Assembly: GCA_002633315.1 (NCBI GenBank) | Contig: NWBN01000014.1 | Coordinates: 62,001 to 126,000 of the forward strand | DNA from: Bacteroidales bacterium Phil6 | GTDB taxonomy: Bacteria > Bacteroidota > Bacteroidia > Bacteroidales > F082 | DNA length: 64,000 nt | Reading direction: 5' to 3' | In this document: positions 8,198 through 15,563 of the stretch, piece after piece | How positions within the stretch are numbered: position 1 is the stretch's first letter | Layout: each line of letters starts with the position of its first letter | The notes under the pieces: generated by a model | Database searches by the model: none | Told to the model about the DNA's origin: nothing | The model's input: the letters and a program-made list of their open reading frames with translations, nothing else | Position numbers and translations under genes: made by a program

Positions 8198-9538
8198 TTA
8201 AAGTTCTATATTATAGAGGTGCATTTTGTTATATAAAGTTTTTCGGTCAATCTGAAGCAGTTGGGCTGCCAAGGTCTTATTGCCTCGAGATTTATGCAAG
8301 GCAGATATTATCTGTTCTTTTTCATTGCCCGGTTGAAGTGCATAATTATCCAGTTCCTGTTTCACAGAATCATTTTGTTGAGAGAACACCGGTAAATCAG
8401 ATGGCGTTATAATATCATTTTGTGCGAACAACACTGAGCGGCGTATCACATTACGCAATTCTCTGAGATTACCGTTCCATCTTTGTTGTTTCAATATTGC
8501 CAAAGCGTCATCAGAAATCTTTGTTATTGATTTGCCAAGTTCTTCGTTAGCCTGGTTCACAAAATGGTATACAAATTCCTCAAGGTCTTCTATTCTTTCT
8601 CGAAGAGGAGGCACATTGATAGAGAATTCATTGATTCTGTGGTACAAATCCTGGCGGAATCGCCCCTCTTCGATAGCCTTTTCGAGGTTCTCATTAGTTG
8701 CGGCGACTATTCTGACGTCCACTTTGACATCGACGACAGAGCCGACTGGTCGCACTTTTTGTTCTTGCAAAGCACGAAGCAGTTGTTTCTGGACTTCGTA
8801 TGGGAGATTTCCCACCTCATCAAGGAAAACCGTCCCGCCTTCAGCCTCCTCGAAAACACCTCTTTTATCTGAAATAGCAGAAGTAAAAGAGCCTTTCAGA
8901 TGTCCAAACAATTCCGAAGGAGCCAATTCCATTGACAAACTACCACAATCCACCGCAACAAAAGGTTTGGAGGCACGTTTGCTTCTATCATGTATCATTC
9001 GTGCTATATATTCCTTGCCTGTTCCACTCTCTCCGAGGATAAGCACCGAGATATTAGTTGGAGCAACGAGAGCCACATGGCTATACACTCGTTCCATCAC
9101 CACACTGCAACCTGTTATCATCTTTTTTTCTTCCAATTTCCTGACAGGTCTTTTCTCTTTCTTGTTTTCTTCTTTATTCTGGATGAGAGCCATATCAATT
9201 TTCTGTTGTAAAACGCTTGGATTGATAGGTTTACACAAATAATCGAAAGCACCAAGTTTAATGGCATCGACAGCAGTCTGTATATCGCCGTAACCAGTCA
9301 TGACAATAAAAGGAATCATTATGGATTTCTCACGCATCCAGGTAAGAAGCAGGATACCGTCACCGTCAGGCAGACGCAAGTCGCTCAATACTAAATTAAA
9401 TGCAATGGAAGACAACTCCTGTTGTGCAGCTTCGACTTTAGAAACGAGAGTCGTCTCCCAGTCATTCTTAACGAACCATGTTTTTAGCATGGCACCATAA
9501 GAAGCATCATCCTCCAATATAAGAATTCTTTTAGACAT
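8198..9538 (-). CDS. Sigma-54-interaction response regulator (NtrC family)
   Basis: This is a 446-residue three-domain regulator. The receiver domain (1-120) has acidic residues E9-D11, phospho-acceptor D53, T81 and K103, all intact. The AAA+ ATPase has Walker A GESGTGKE at 169-176 and a GTVFLDEVGNLP Walker B. A C-terminal Fis-type HTH (about 400-446) ends in RGNKTLAAQLLQIDRKTLYNKM. The loop that contacts sigma-54, usually GAFTGA, reads GSFTSA at 216-221, so two residues differ. It should activate RpoN promoters on phosphorylation. No partner histidine kinase is in the window, so it is an orphan here. A TATCTTTG promoter lies about 20 nt upstream. Confidence 0.95.
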   Translation of the reverse strand: MSKRILILEDDASYGAMLKTWFVKNDWETTLVSKVEAAQQELSSIAFNLVLSDLRLPDGDGILLLTWMREKSIMIPFIVMTGYGDIQTAVDAIKLGAFDYLCKPINPSVLQQKIDMALIQNKEENKKEKRPVRKLEEKKMITGCSVVMERVYSHVALVAPTNISVLILGESGTGKEYIARMIHDRSKRASKPFVAVDCGSLSMELAPSELFGHLKGSFTSAISDKRGVFEEAEGGTVFLDEVGNLPYEVQKQLLRALQEQKVRPVGSVVDVKVDVRIVAATNENLEKAIEEGRFRQDLYHRINEFSINVPPLRERIEDLEEFVYHFVNQANEELGKSITKISDDALAILKQQRWNGNLRELRNVIRRSVLFAQNDIITPSDLPVFSQQNDSVKQELDNYALQPGNEKEQIISALHKSRGNKTLAAQLLQIDRKTLYNKMHLYNIEL

Positions 9539-9557
9539 AATTGTTTTCTGCTCGCTG

Positions 9558-9565
9558 CAAAGATA
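9558..9565 (-). promoter_or_regulatory. Promoter -7 element of the NtrC-type regulator (TATCTTTG)
   Basis: Minus-strand TATCTTTGC ends about 20 nt before the ATG at 9538. Confidence 0.6.
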
Positions 9566-9623
9566 AACAATTATTTTATTTAGGGATTAAAAGGAAGAAA
9601 TTTAATTTAAAGAACAGGGATAT

Positions 9624-9659
9624 AAAAAAGATAATCCGACATCGGGCGATGTCGGATTA
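9624..9659 (-). terminator. Intrinsic terminator of the coiled-coil lipoprotein gene
   Basis: A perfect 12-bp stem (9632-9643 with 9648-9659) with a GGGC/GCCC loop is followed on the minus strand by TCTTTTTTA. It lies about 30 nt after the lipoprotein stop codon. Confidence 0.85.
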
Positions 9660-9689
9660 CCGTAAATATTGAAAACGAGCAGAAAAACT

Positions 9690-10532
9690 TTATTTGGTAA
9701 CAACAACCAAATATTTTGTCACACTCCAGAACAGATCTGGATTGGTTATATTGATAGTAGCCACGCCAGCGTCAACAACGATGTTGTATGAATTTTCCGG
9801 ATGGCTTGAGAGAACTGTAATTTTCTTTGCTTCAAATGTAATCTTATCGAGATCACGTTTGTCGGCTTTTGTAAACAAATTTGTAGGAACATCTTTTCTC
9901 AAGACATATTTCTTCGTAAGGATACCGTTATTTTTCAATTCTTTCTTGCTACTGCCTATATAATATACGGTATTCATTTCTGTAATTTGTTCATTGATTT
10001 GACGCAATGCATCTTCATGTTTTGAATTCATCTCATCCAAATTCTCGTTCAAATCCGTAACCTGAGTATTCAAACCGGCGATTTGTACATCTTTCTCTGC
10101 AATTTGCTCTTGCAATGAAGCTATCATCTGTTCTTTTTCTTCAAGTTGAGCCTGCAACTTCTTGATAGTAGAACGCAAGTTTGCCACATTTCTGTTGGAC
10201 TGTTTCAATGCTTCATTCAATGAATCCAATTTAGCACGATTTTGAGCCATTTCTTCTTTGATCTGGAGAAGTTCGGCTGTAAGTTTTTCTCTTTGTGAAC
10301 CTTCTACATTCATCATCATGAGACTTTCCGCATCACGTATAGCCTGAAGGTTATTTTCAACTTCATTAATAATGCCAAGTGCTGCATTGTATTCATTTTC
10401 AATGTTTTTGTTTTCTGCAACCAAGTTCTCTTTCTCAGCGAGGAGAGCTTTGTACTTCTTTGATGATTCAACACAAGAACTAAAAACGAGTGCTAATAAA
10501 GCAACTGATAAAATTGTTAATGTCTTTTTCAT
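9690..10532 (-). CDS. Coiled-coil outer-surface lipoprotein (Cbp1-adhesin-like)
   Basis: This 280-residue protein has a lipoprotein signal (MKKTLTILSVALLALVFSSC, lipobox Cys20). A long heptad-rich coiled coil spans about residues 28-190 and is dominated by Glu, Lys, Leu, Gln and Asn. A compact C-terminal beta-rich domain of about 90 residues follows, beginning near the NTVYYIGSSKKEL motif. The architecture resembles the family annotated in Bacteroides as Cbp1-type collagen-binding glycoprotein adhesins. That match is from memory, and collagen binding should not be assumed. It is monocistronic with a strong terminator. The upstream intergenic region carries the DnaA-box-like cluster described separately. 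Confidence 0.7.
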   Translation of the reverse strand: MKKTLTILSVALLALVFSSCVESSKKYKALLAEKENLVAENKNIENEYNAALGIINEVENNLQAIRDAESLMMMNVEGSQREKLTAELLQIKEEMAQNRAKLDSLNEALKQSNRNVANLRSTIKKLQAQLEEKEQMIASLQEQIAEKDVQIAGLNTQVTDLNENLDEMNSKHEDALRQINEQITEMNTVYYIGSSKKELKNNGILTKKYVLRKDVPTNLFTKADKRDLDKITFEAKKITVLSSHPENSYNIVVDAGVATINITNPDLFWSVTKYLVVVTK

Positions 10533-10559
10533 GGGTTATAAATTTTTAAATTAGTTTCC

Positions 10560-10727
10560 GTTTAACATTTTTATTAGACATCTAAAATCATACCAAACAG
10601 AAATTATTTTAAAAATTCCAAAACATTATTGATTATCAATAAATTATAATTCCACACTTTTCTACACCCTAATGCCGACGTGTGGAAAAGTGTGGAAAAC
10701 AATCTACACAATTCCACATATTCACAA
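10560..10727. other. Cluster of DnaA-box-like 9-mers beside an AT-rich tract
   Basis: Two 9-mers on the minus strand, at 10681-10689 and 10691-10699, read TTTTCCACA and fit the relaxed DnaA-box consensus TTWTNCACA exactly. Single-mismatch copies lie at 10658-10666 (TTTTCTACA) and 10718-10726 (ATATTCACA). Weaker ones lie at 10648-10656, 10702-10710 and 10710-10718. Immediately left (10560-10650) is a very AT-rich tract. The same bases also form an inverted repeat (10650-10666 with 10681-10697, 16 of 17 paired) that could simply terminate the metallo-hydrolase gene. Confidence 0.4.
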
Positions 10728-11531
10728 ATAAAACAGAGGAGATGCCTCATAACGTGAGAGCAAATGCACTACAGTATTACCAAAATCGTGAATATTTTTC
10801 TCGTTAAGATAATGATGAAAACAACTCATTACCTTATCCGGACTATTATTGTTTTCACTCAAATGACAAAAAAAGACATTGTCCCATCTGCGTTTATAAT
10901 TTTCTATTATAAAAGCACAAGTCTCTTCGTTACCAAGATGACCGTGCCCGCCCATTATTCTGGATTTCAGCATGTCCGGATAACTGCCATTAAGCAACAT
11001 TTCCTTGTCGTAATTTGTTTCAATGACTACATTGTCGGCTTTTTTCAAAAAACTTTTCACTGCAGGAGTAAGAGTTCCCACATCAGTAGCTATGACTATG
11101 CTTTTATCTCCATTACTGACAAAAAATCCCAATGAACCCGGAGCATCATGCTCAGTATAAAAAGGTTCTATTCTAAAACAATCAATATTAATGACAGGTG
11201 TGACAACCTTACACAGATCTGAATCCATTGTCATATTACATTCCATTAACATTGAGAAGCATGATTCAGAGGCATAGACAGGAATCTTGCAACGTTTGAT
11301 CAATTGAGGCACACCCTTGACATGATCGATATGAGAATGTGTCAGCAACACTGCCTTAACACATTGCAAATCATAGCCTATAGCTTTTAAACGAGATTCT
11401 ATCGTTCTAACACTTATACCGACATCCACGAGTATTCCGCAATCACCGGCACCAATAAAATAACAATTGCCATTACTTCCGCTGTTAATACTGCAAAAAA
11501 CAAAATCAGACAATAAGGAAAACAGATTCAT
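10722..11531 (-). CDS. MBL-fold metallo-hydrolase, WalJ/YycJ-like
   Basis: This protein of about 269 residues has the metallo-beta-lactamase zinc motif THSHIDHVKG (H65, H67, D69, H70). A conserved opening, CSINSGSNGNCYFIG, and the late GGHGHLGNE motif are typical of the WalJ/YycJ family. These are cytoplasmic hydrolases, in some bacteria linked to cell-wall or DNA-repair functions. The reading frame extends to a TTG at 11567, but the ATG at 11531 (MNLFSLL) is preferred by length. The downstream gene boundary overlaps the DnaA-box-like cluster. The exact substrate is unknown. Confidence 0.85.
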   Translation of the reverse strand: MNLFSLLSDFVFCSINSGSNGNCYFIGAGDCGILVDVGISVRTIESRLKAIGYDLQCVKAVLLTHSHIDHVKGVPQLIKRCKIPVYASESCFSMLMECNMTMDSDLCKVVTPVINIDCFRIEPFYTEHDAPGSLGFFVSNGDKSIVIATDVGTLTPAVKSFLKKADNVVIETNYDKEMLLNGSYPDMLKSRIMGGHGHLGNEETCAFIIENYKRRWDNVFFCHLSENNNSPDKVMSCFHHYLNEKNIHDFGNTVVHLLSRYEASPLFYL

Positions 11532-11608
11532 GAGACAAAAATTCAAAAATAAAGGTATGATTTTCAATGAAAGATAATAAACATCATATTTAACAATGAT
11601 TTATTGCA

Positions 11609-12292
11609 TCAACTATTATCCTCATCAAAATAACCTTTTGAAACTTCTGTCATTTTAGCATGAAACTCATCAACAGTCATACCGGAATTTATTTTACAGT
11701 TCATTTTTTGGAAGAAACGCATACGGCATTCTCTATCTTTTACAAACATCGACTTAACTCCTTCATCATTTTGGACGAAAGACATGGAATTGTCGATATT
11801 CAAAGAATATGAGACCTTTTTTTCATCAATATTGGCACCTATGAAATTAAAGTTCCAACCTTTCTCCTTACATTTTTTTATCATTTCTGAAACCATTTCA
11901 TGAGAATACTCTTTTGACGAGTTCTCCATACCGTCGGTGATAATAGTAACTGAAGCTATAGCAAAATCTTCACCTTTCATGGTAACAAAAAGGTCCGACA
12001 ACGTAACCCCGACAGCATCATATAAAGGTGTCAATCCATTAGGTATATAATCTTCAATGGTAATATGCGCAGCCTTTTCAACCGGCATGTCTTTTATAAT
12101 ATATCTTGAATGTTCAGTCCCGGATTGGAATGAATATATACTGATAAAATGTTCTTGTTTATCCCCAAACTTCTCCTGCAAAACTTTAACGGAATCTATC
12201 ATTTCATTACATCCTGAGACAGTTTGTTCCCAAATGCAATTCATAGACCCGCTTTCGTCCAAAATAATCAAATTGTATATCTTTGTTTTCAT
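11609..12292 (-). CDS. VWA (von Willebrand factor A) domain protein
   Basis: This 227-residue cytoplasmic protein has no signal peptide. It is essentially a single VWA domain with the metal-ion adhesion site DESGS (D12, S14, S16), a TPLYDA motif supplying the MIDAS Thr, and ASVTIITDGMEN for the last acidic ligand. Similar stand-alone VWA proteins occur across Bacteroidota and in some tellurium-resistance or phage-defence neighbourhoods, but no such genes are nearby, so no function is assigned. It has its own TATCTTTG promoter at 12359-12366. It lies upstream of and co-directional with the WalJ-like gene, with a 77-nt gap between them. Confidence 0.85.
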   Translation of the reverse strand: MKTKIYNLIILDESGSMNCIWEQTVSGCNEMIDSVKVLQEKFGDKQEHFISIYSFQSGTEHSRYIIKDMPVEKAAHITIEDYIPNGLTPLYDAVGVTLSDLFVTMKGEDFAIASVTIITDGMENSSKEYSHEMVSEMIKKCKEKGWNFNFIGANIDEKKVSYSLNIDNSMSFVQNDEGVKSMFVKDRECRMRFFQKMNCKINSGMTVDEFHAKMTEVSKGYFDEDNS

Positions 12293-12358
12293 AACATGTT
12301 GGTTTTTAATAATATTTAAGGTATTTTTTAATGTCTGAATTTTACTTCAGCTTTTTGA

Positions 12359-12366
12359 CAAAGATA
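12359..12366 (-). promoter_or_regulatory. VWA gene promoter -7 element (TATCTTTG)
   Basis: Minus-strand TATCTTTGTC lies about 67 nt upstream of the VWA start. Confidence 0.5.
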
Positions 12367-12629
12367 ATACTTTTTATACATAAAAAAACAACTATTGAAA
12401 ATAATTTCTGCTTTCATTAAACCATCAGGTAACATTCTTATTCTAAAAACATAAAAACAATGTACTCTTATCATAATGACAAAGACAAAAATTTGTTTTC
12501 ATGTCAGCTTAGACAAAATATTCAATATATCATTGATTATCAATCATATTTTCCTATATTATATTCAACAAAGCATCAGTTTTTCAACAAACGCGAGATA
12601 CAAAAAGATACAACAAACTCTAAAAGACG

Positions 12630-12637
12630 TATATTTG
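12630..12637 (+). promoter_or_regulatory. MATE gene promoter -7 element (TATATTTG)
   Basis: TATATTTGC ends 10 nt before the MATE ATG, implying a leader of only a few nucleotides. Confidence 0.6.
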
Positions 12638-12647
12638 CAAAAAAAAG

Positions 12648-13949
12648 ATGAATCGTGCGATATTGAAATTAGCGATACCCAATATTATCAGCAATATTAC
12701 CATACCGTTATTGGGTTTAGTTGACATGATTCTGATGGGGCATCTCGGGTCGGCTATATATATAGGAGCCATCTCATTGGGAGGCACAATTTTCAGTGTT
12801 TTATATTCTTTTTTCAGTTTTTTGAGAGCCGGTACAACAGGTTTCACGGCACAGTCATACGGCAGAGAGGATAAAATCGAAATATGTTATTCATTATTCC
12901 GGTCCATATTGATAGCAATATTAGCATCCATTCTGATAATAAGTCTGCGCAACCCTATCGCATTAATAAGTCTCAGATTGTTACAGGGCAGTGAAGAAAT
13001 AAAAGAACTTGCCATAACATATTACCATATAAGGATATGGGCAGCGCCTGCCAACATGCTGCTTTATTGTTTCAACGGCTGGTTTGTTGGAATGCAAAAC
13101 ACTAAATTTCCTATGATTACAGCTATAACCATCAACATTTTCAATATCATTTTCAGTGCATTTTTCGTGTTAGCAATGCATCTTGATGTTGAAGGCGTTG
13201 CTTTAGGCACAGTACTTGCCCAATATTGCGGTCTTGCATTGACATTGACACTGTTTTTAATAAGATACAGAAACATTCTAATGCCTTTAAATCGCCGGAC
13301 ATTATTGGATTTGAGCAAGATAAAGAGATTTTTCCATGTCAATATCGACTTGATGATCAGGAGTTTTCTTTTGATAATCACCATTGCATTTTTTACCAAC
13401 CAATCAGCAACTTTAGGAGACAACATATTGGCAGTCAACATGATATTGATACAGTTCTTCTATATTTTCTCATATTTCACCGATGGGTTCGCCTATGCAG
13501 GAGAAGCATTGGTAGGACGATATACAGGTGCCTGTGACATCGACAACATAAAAAAAGTCATCAAATATCTTTTCCTTTGGGGCATCACAATAAGTCTTCC
13601 TTTCACCTTAATTTACACGCTTTTCCCTGATGTCATAGTACGGCTAATATCCAATGACCCCACCATTACAGAAGCCGTGAAACCTTATCACATTTATATG
13701 ATTATCATGCCTTTAGCTACTTTTGCCGCATTTTTATGGGACGGTGTATATATTGGAGCCACAGCATCGCGTGCCATACGCAACACCATGATAATATCAA
13801 CCATATTGGTATTTCTTCCATGCTGGTATTACCTCATGCCAATGTTCGGCAATCACGGCTTATGGGCATCATTTTTCGCTTTCATGATAACACGAGGTAT
13901 TACAATGACACTAATGGCAAAGAAAAATATCATTAACATCAAGAATTGA
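12648..13949 (+). CDS. MATE family multidrug efflux transporter
   Basis: This 433-residue inner-membrane protein has 12 hydrophobic segments arranged as two homologous halves. The N-terminus, PNIISNITIPLLGLVDMILMG, is a typical MATE TM1, and the second half contains ANTIL-type and GDGV-like positions (AFLWDGVYIGA). MATE proteins export cationic drugs or metabolites using Na+ or H+ gradients; the DinF/NorM subgroup in Bacteroidota is broad, so the substrate cannot be given. It is followed after 3 nt by the Cas4-like nuclease gene, so the two are co-transcribed. Confidence 0.93.
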   Translation: MNRAILKLAIPNIISNITIPLLGLVDMILMGHLGSAIYIGAISLGGTIFSVLYSFFSFLRAGTTGFTAQSYGREDKIEICYSLFRSILIAILASILIISLRNPIALISLRLLQGSEEIKELAITYYHIRIWAAPANMLLYCFNGWFVGMQNTKFPMITAITINIFNIIFSAFFVLAMHLDVEGVALGTVLAQYCGLALTLTLFLIRYRNILMPLNRRTLLDLSKIKRFFHVNIDLMIRSFLLIITIAFFTNQSATLGDNILAVNMILIQFFYIFSYFTDGFAYAGEALVGRYTGACDIDNIKKVIKYLFLWGITISLPFTLIYTLFPDVIVRLISNDPTITEAVKPYHIYMIIMPLATFAAFLWDGVYIGATASRAIRNTMIISTILVFLPCWYYLMPMFGNHGLWASFFAFMITRGITMTLMAKKNIINIKN

Positions 13950-13952
13950 GAT

Positions 13953-15320
13953 ATGTTTTCATTATCAAAGTCCGCTTATATCAAAGGAGATCAATGTATC
14001 AAAGCACTTTATCTCGAAAAAAGAAGGCCTTTTTTAAGAGACAGAATCAGTGCGAGACAACTTGCAGTATTCAGTCGTGGCACAAACGTAGGCATATTGG
14101 CACGTGACTGTTATCCCGGAGGACTCGACATGTCGCCAAAATCGCCAAAAATGTTTGGAAAAATGATAACAGAAACAATAAAGAACATCAATAATCCGAA
14201 TGTCAATGTGCTTTATGAAGCTGTATTCAAATACGATGACACATTAATAATGTTAGATATAATGGTAAGAGACGGCGACAGATGGAAAGCCATAGAAGTA
14301 AAAAGTTCCTCCGCATTAAGTAACACATATTATAAAGATGCCGCCCTGCAATATTATGTATTGAATGGCTGTGGGATACAACTGTCTGATTTTCAACTTA
14401 TGTATATCAACAGCGAATATACGAGACATGACGACATAGACTTAACACAACTGTTCAAGTGTCAGTCTGTATTAAACGACATAAAAACTTATCAAGAAGA
14501 GATACGTAACAATATACAAAAATTCAAGACAGCTTTAAATATGAGTCATTCTCCTGCCATACCAATAGGAGTTCAATGTCATGAACCATATATTTGCGAC
14601 TTCCGGGGTCATTGTTGGAAAAACGTGCCAAAAGACAGTTATCTGTTCATGACAGCAATGAATGAAGAGATTTTATTTGAAGAATACAACAATGGTATAT
14701 GTACCAATGAAGACTTCATAAGACATAACTCTCTCGACAACATTCAGCTTAAACAGATAGAGGCACTAAACAACAACACTTATTATATAAACAAGGTATC
14801 GTTCTTAAAAATGTCAGGTAACACAACCGGAAAGATTGCATATCTCAGCATGATGGATTACAACAAGGCTGTACCTGAGAACGAAGGAGAACATCCATAC
14901 CAACCGACATTCGATGCTTTTTGCATTTTATATGAAGATGATGAAAAAACAGTTTATCATTTTTGGGAAAAGACAGAAGAAACCAATAAGGAGGCATACA
15001 AGATATTGGCAGACAGCATAAAAGACTTCGACAAAGTAGTGTTTTTTACACATAATGCAGATGTTTTTCATCAAATCCCCAACGAAGATCTTCCGGAAAT
15101 CATCGATTTACATTCAGTTTTAATCAAAGCAGACTTCTTTCACAAAAAGATAAGACTGCATTTTACGTTAAAAAATGTTTACGAAGGAGTAAAACCAGGC
15201 AACAGTATCAATGAACACGAAAGCATGATCCTAAACAACAGCGACAAATTCTTTATAAAAGAATGCCTCAGAAAAGAAGCAGAAGCGATAAAAGAAATAT
15301 TCAACGAATGGCAGGAATGA
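13953..15320 (+). CDS. Cas4-like Fe-S PD-(D/E)XK nuclease with DUF2779-like C-terminus
   Basis: In this 455-residue protein residues 1-225 look like a Cas4/AddB-type iron-sulfur exonuclease. There is one N-terminal Cys (C15), the nuclease core D102...E115-V-K117, a QYY motif (Q133-Y135), and three C-terminal cysteines (C209, C215, C221), the spacing of a 4Fe-4S nuclease. The second half resembles DUF2779, with HPYQPTFDAF corresponding to the PYQ motif. The usual exonuclease-like FLDFET is replaced by AYLSMMDYN, so that half may be inactive. No CRISPR array or other cas gene is present. It overlaps a transcript with the MATE gene and precedes dnaB by 240 nt. The substrate is unknown. Confidence 0.75.
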   Translation: MFSLSKSAYIKGDQCIKALYLEKRRPFLRDRISARQLAVFSRGTNVGILARDCYPGGLDMSPKSPKMFGKMITETIKNINNPNVNVLYEAVFKYDDTLIMLDIMVRDGDRWKAIEVKSSSALSNTYYKDAALQYYVLNGCGIQLSDFQLMYINSEYTRHDDIDLTQLFKCQSVLNDIKTYQEEIRNNIQKFKTALNMSHSPAIPIGVQCHEPYICDFRGHCWKNVPKDSYLFMTAMNEEILFEEYNNGICTNEDFIRHNSLDNIQLKQIEALNNNTYYINKVSFLKMSGNTTGKIAYLSMMDYNKAVPENEGEHPYQPTFDAFCILYEDDEKTVYHFWEKTEETNKEAYKILADSIKDFDKVVFFTHNADVFHQIPNEDLPEIIDLHSVLIKADFFHKKIRLHFTLKNVYEGVKPGNSINEHESMILNNSDKFFIKECLRKEAEAIKEIFNEWQE

Positions 15321-15551
15321 CATCTGAAAAATTTGAATCATTTTTTGGGGATAACAACCATCTCATTTTATAAATAAGATCAGCATTTATAACATACAAA
15401 CTGTAAAAACAATCATAAAATCATGCAATGGCTATATGTTTCCAAAAAGGCGCAAAAAACTTCACATCATTTTATTAAGCCCTTATTATCAATCATTTAC
15501 AGTCATATATCAAAAGTTATCAACATATAATAAATACATCTTGTTTTGTTG

Positions 15552-15559
15552 TAATTTTG
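15552..15559 (+). promoter_or_regulatory. dnaB promoter -7 element (TAATTTTG)
   Basis: TAATTTTG ends 4 nt before the dnaB ATG at 15564, so transcription would start at or very near the A of the start codon. A DnaA-box-like 9-mer, TTATCAACA (one mismatch), lies at 15518-15526. Confidence 0.6.
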
Positions 15560-15563
15560 GGGC

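Larger units (their letters stand above)
12293..12647. other. Divergent intergenic region between VWA and MATE genes
   Basis: About 355 nt holding two outward promoters: TATCTTTG on the minus strand (12359-12366) for the VWA gene and TATATTTG on the plus strand (12630-12637) for the MATE gene. At 12532-12544 it has the near-palindrome ATTGATTATCAAT, identical to one at 10628-10640. No further gene is seen between them. Confidence 0.5.
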
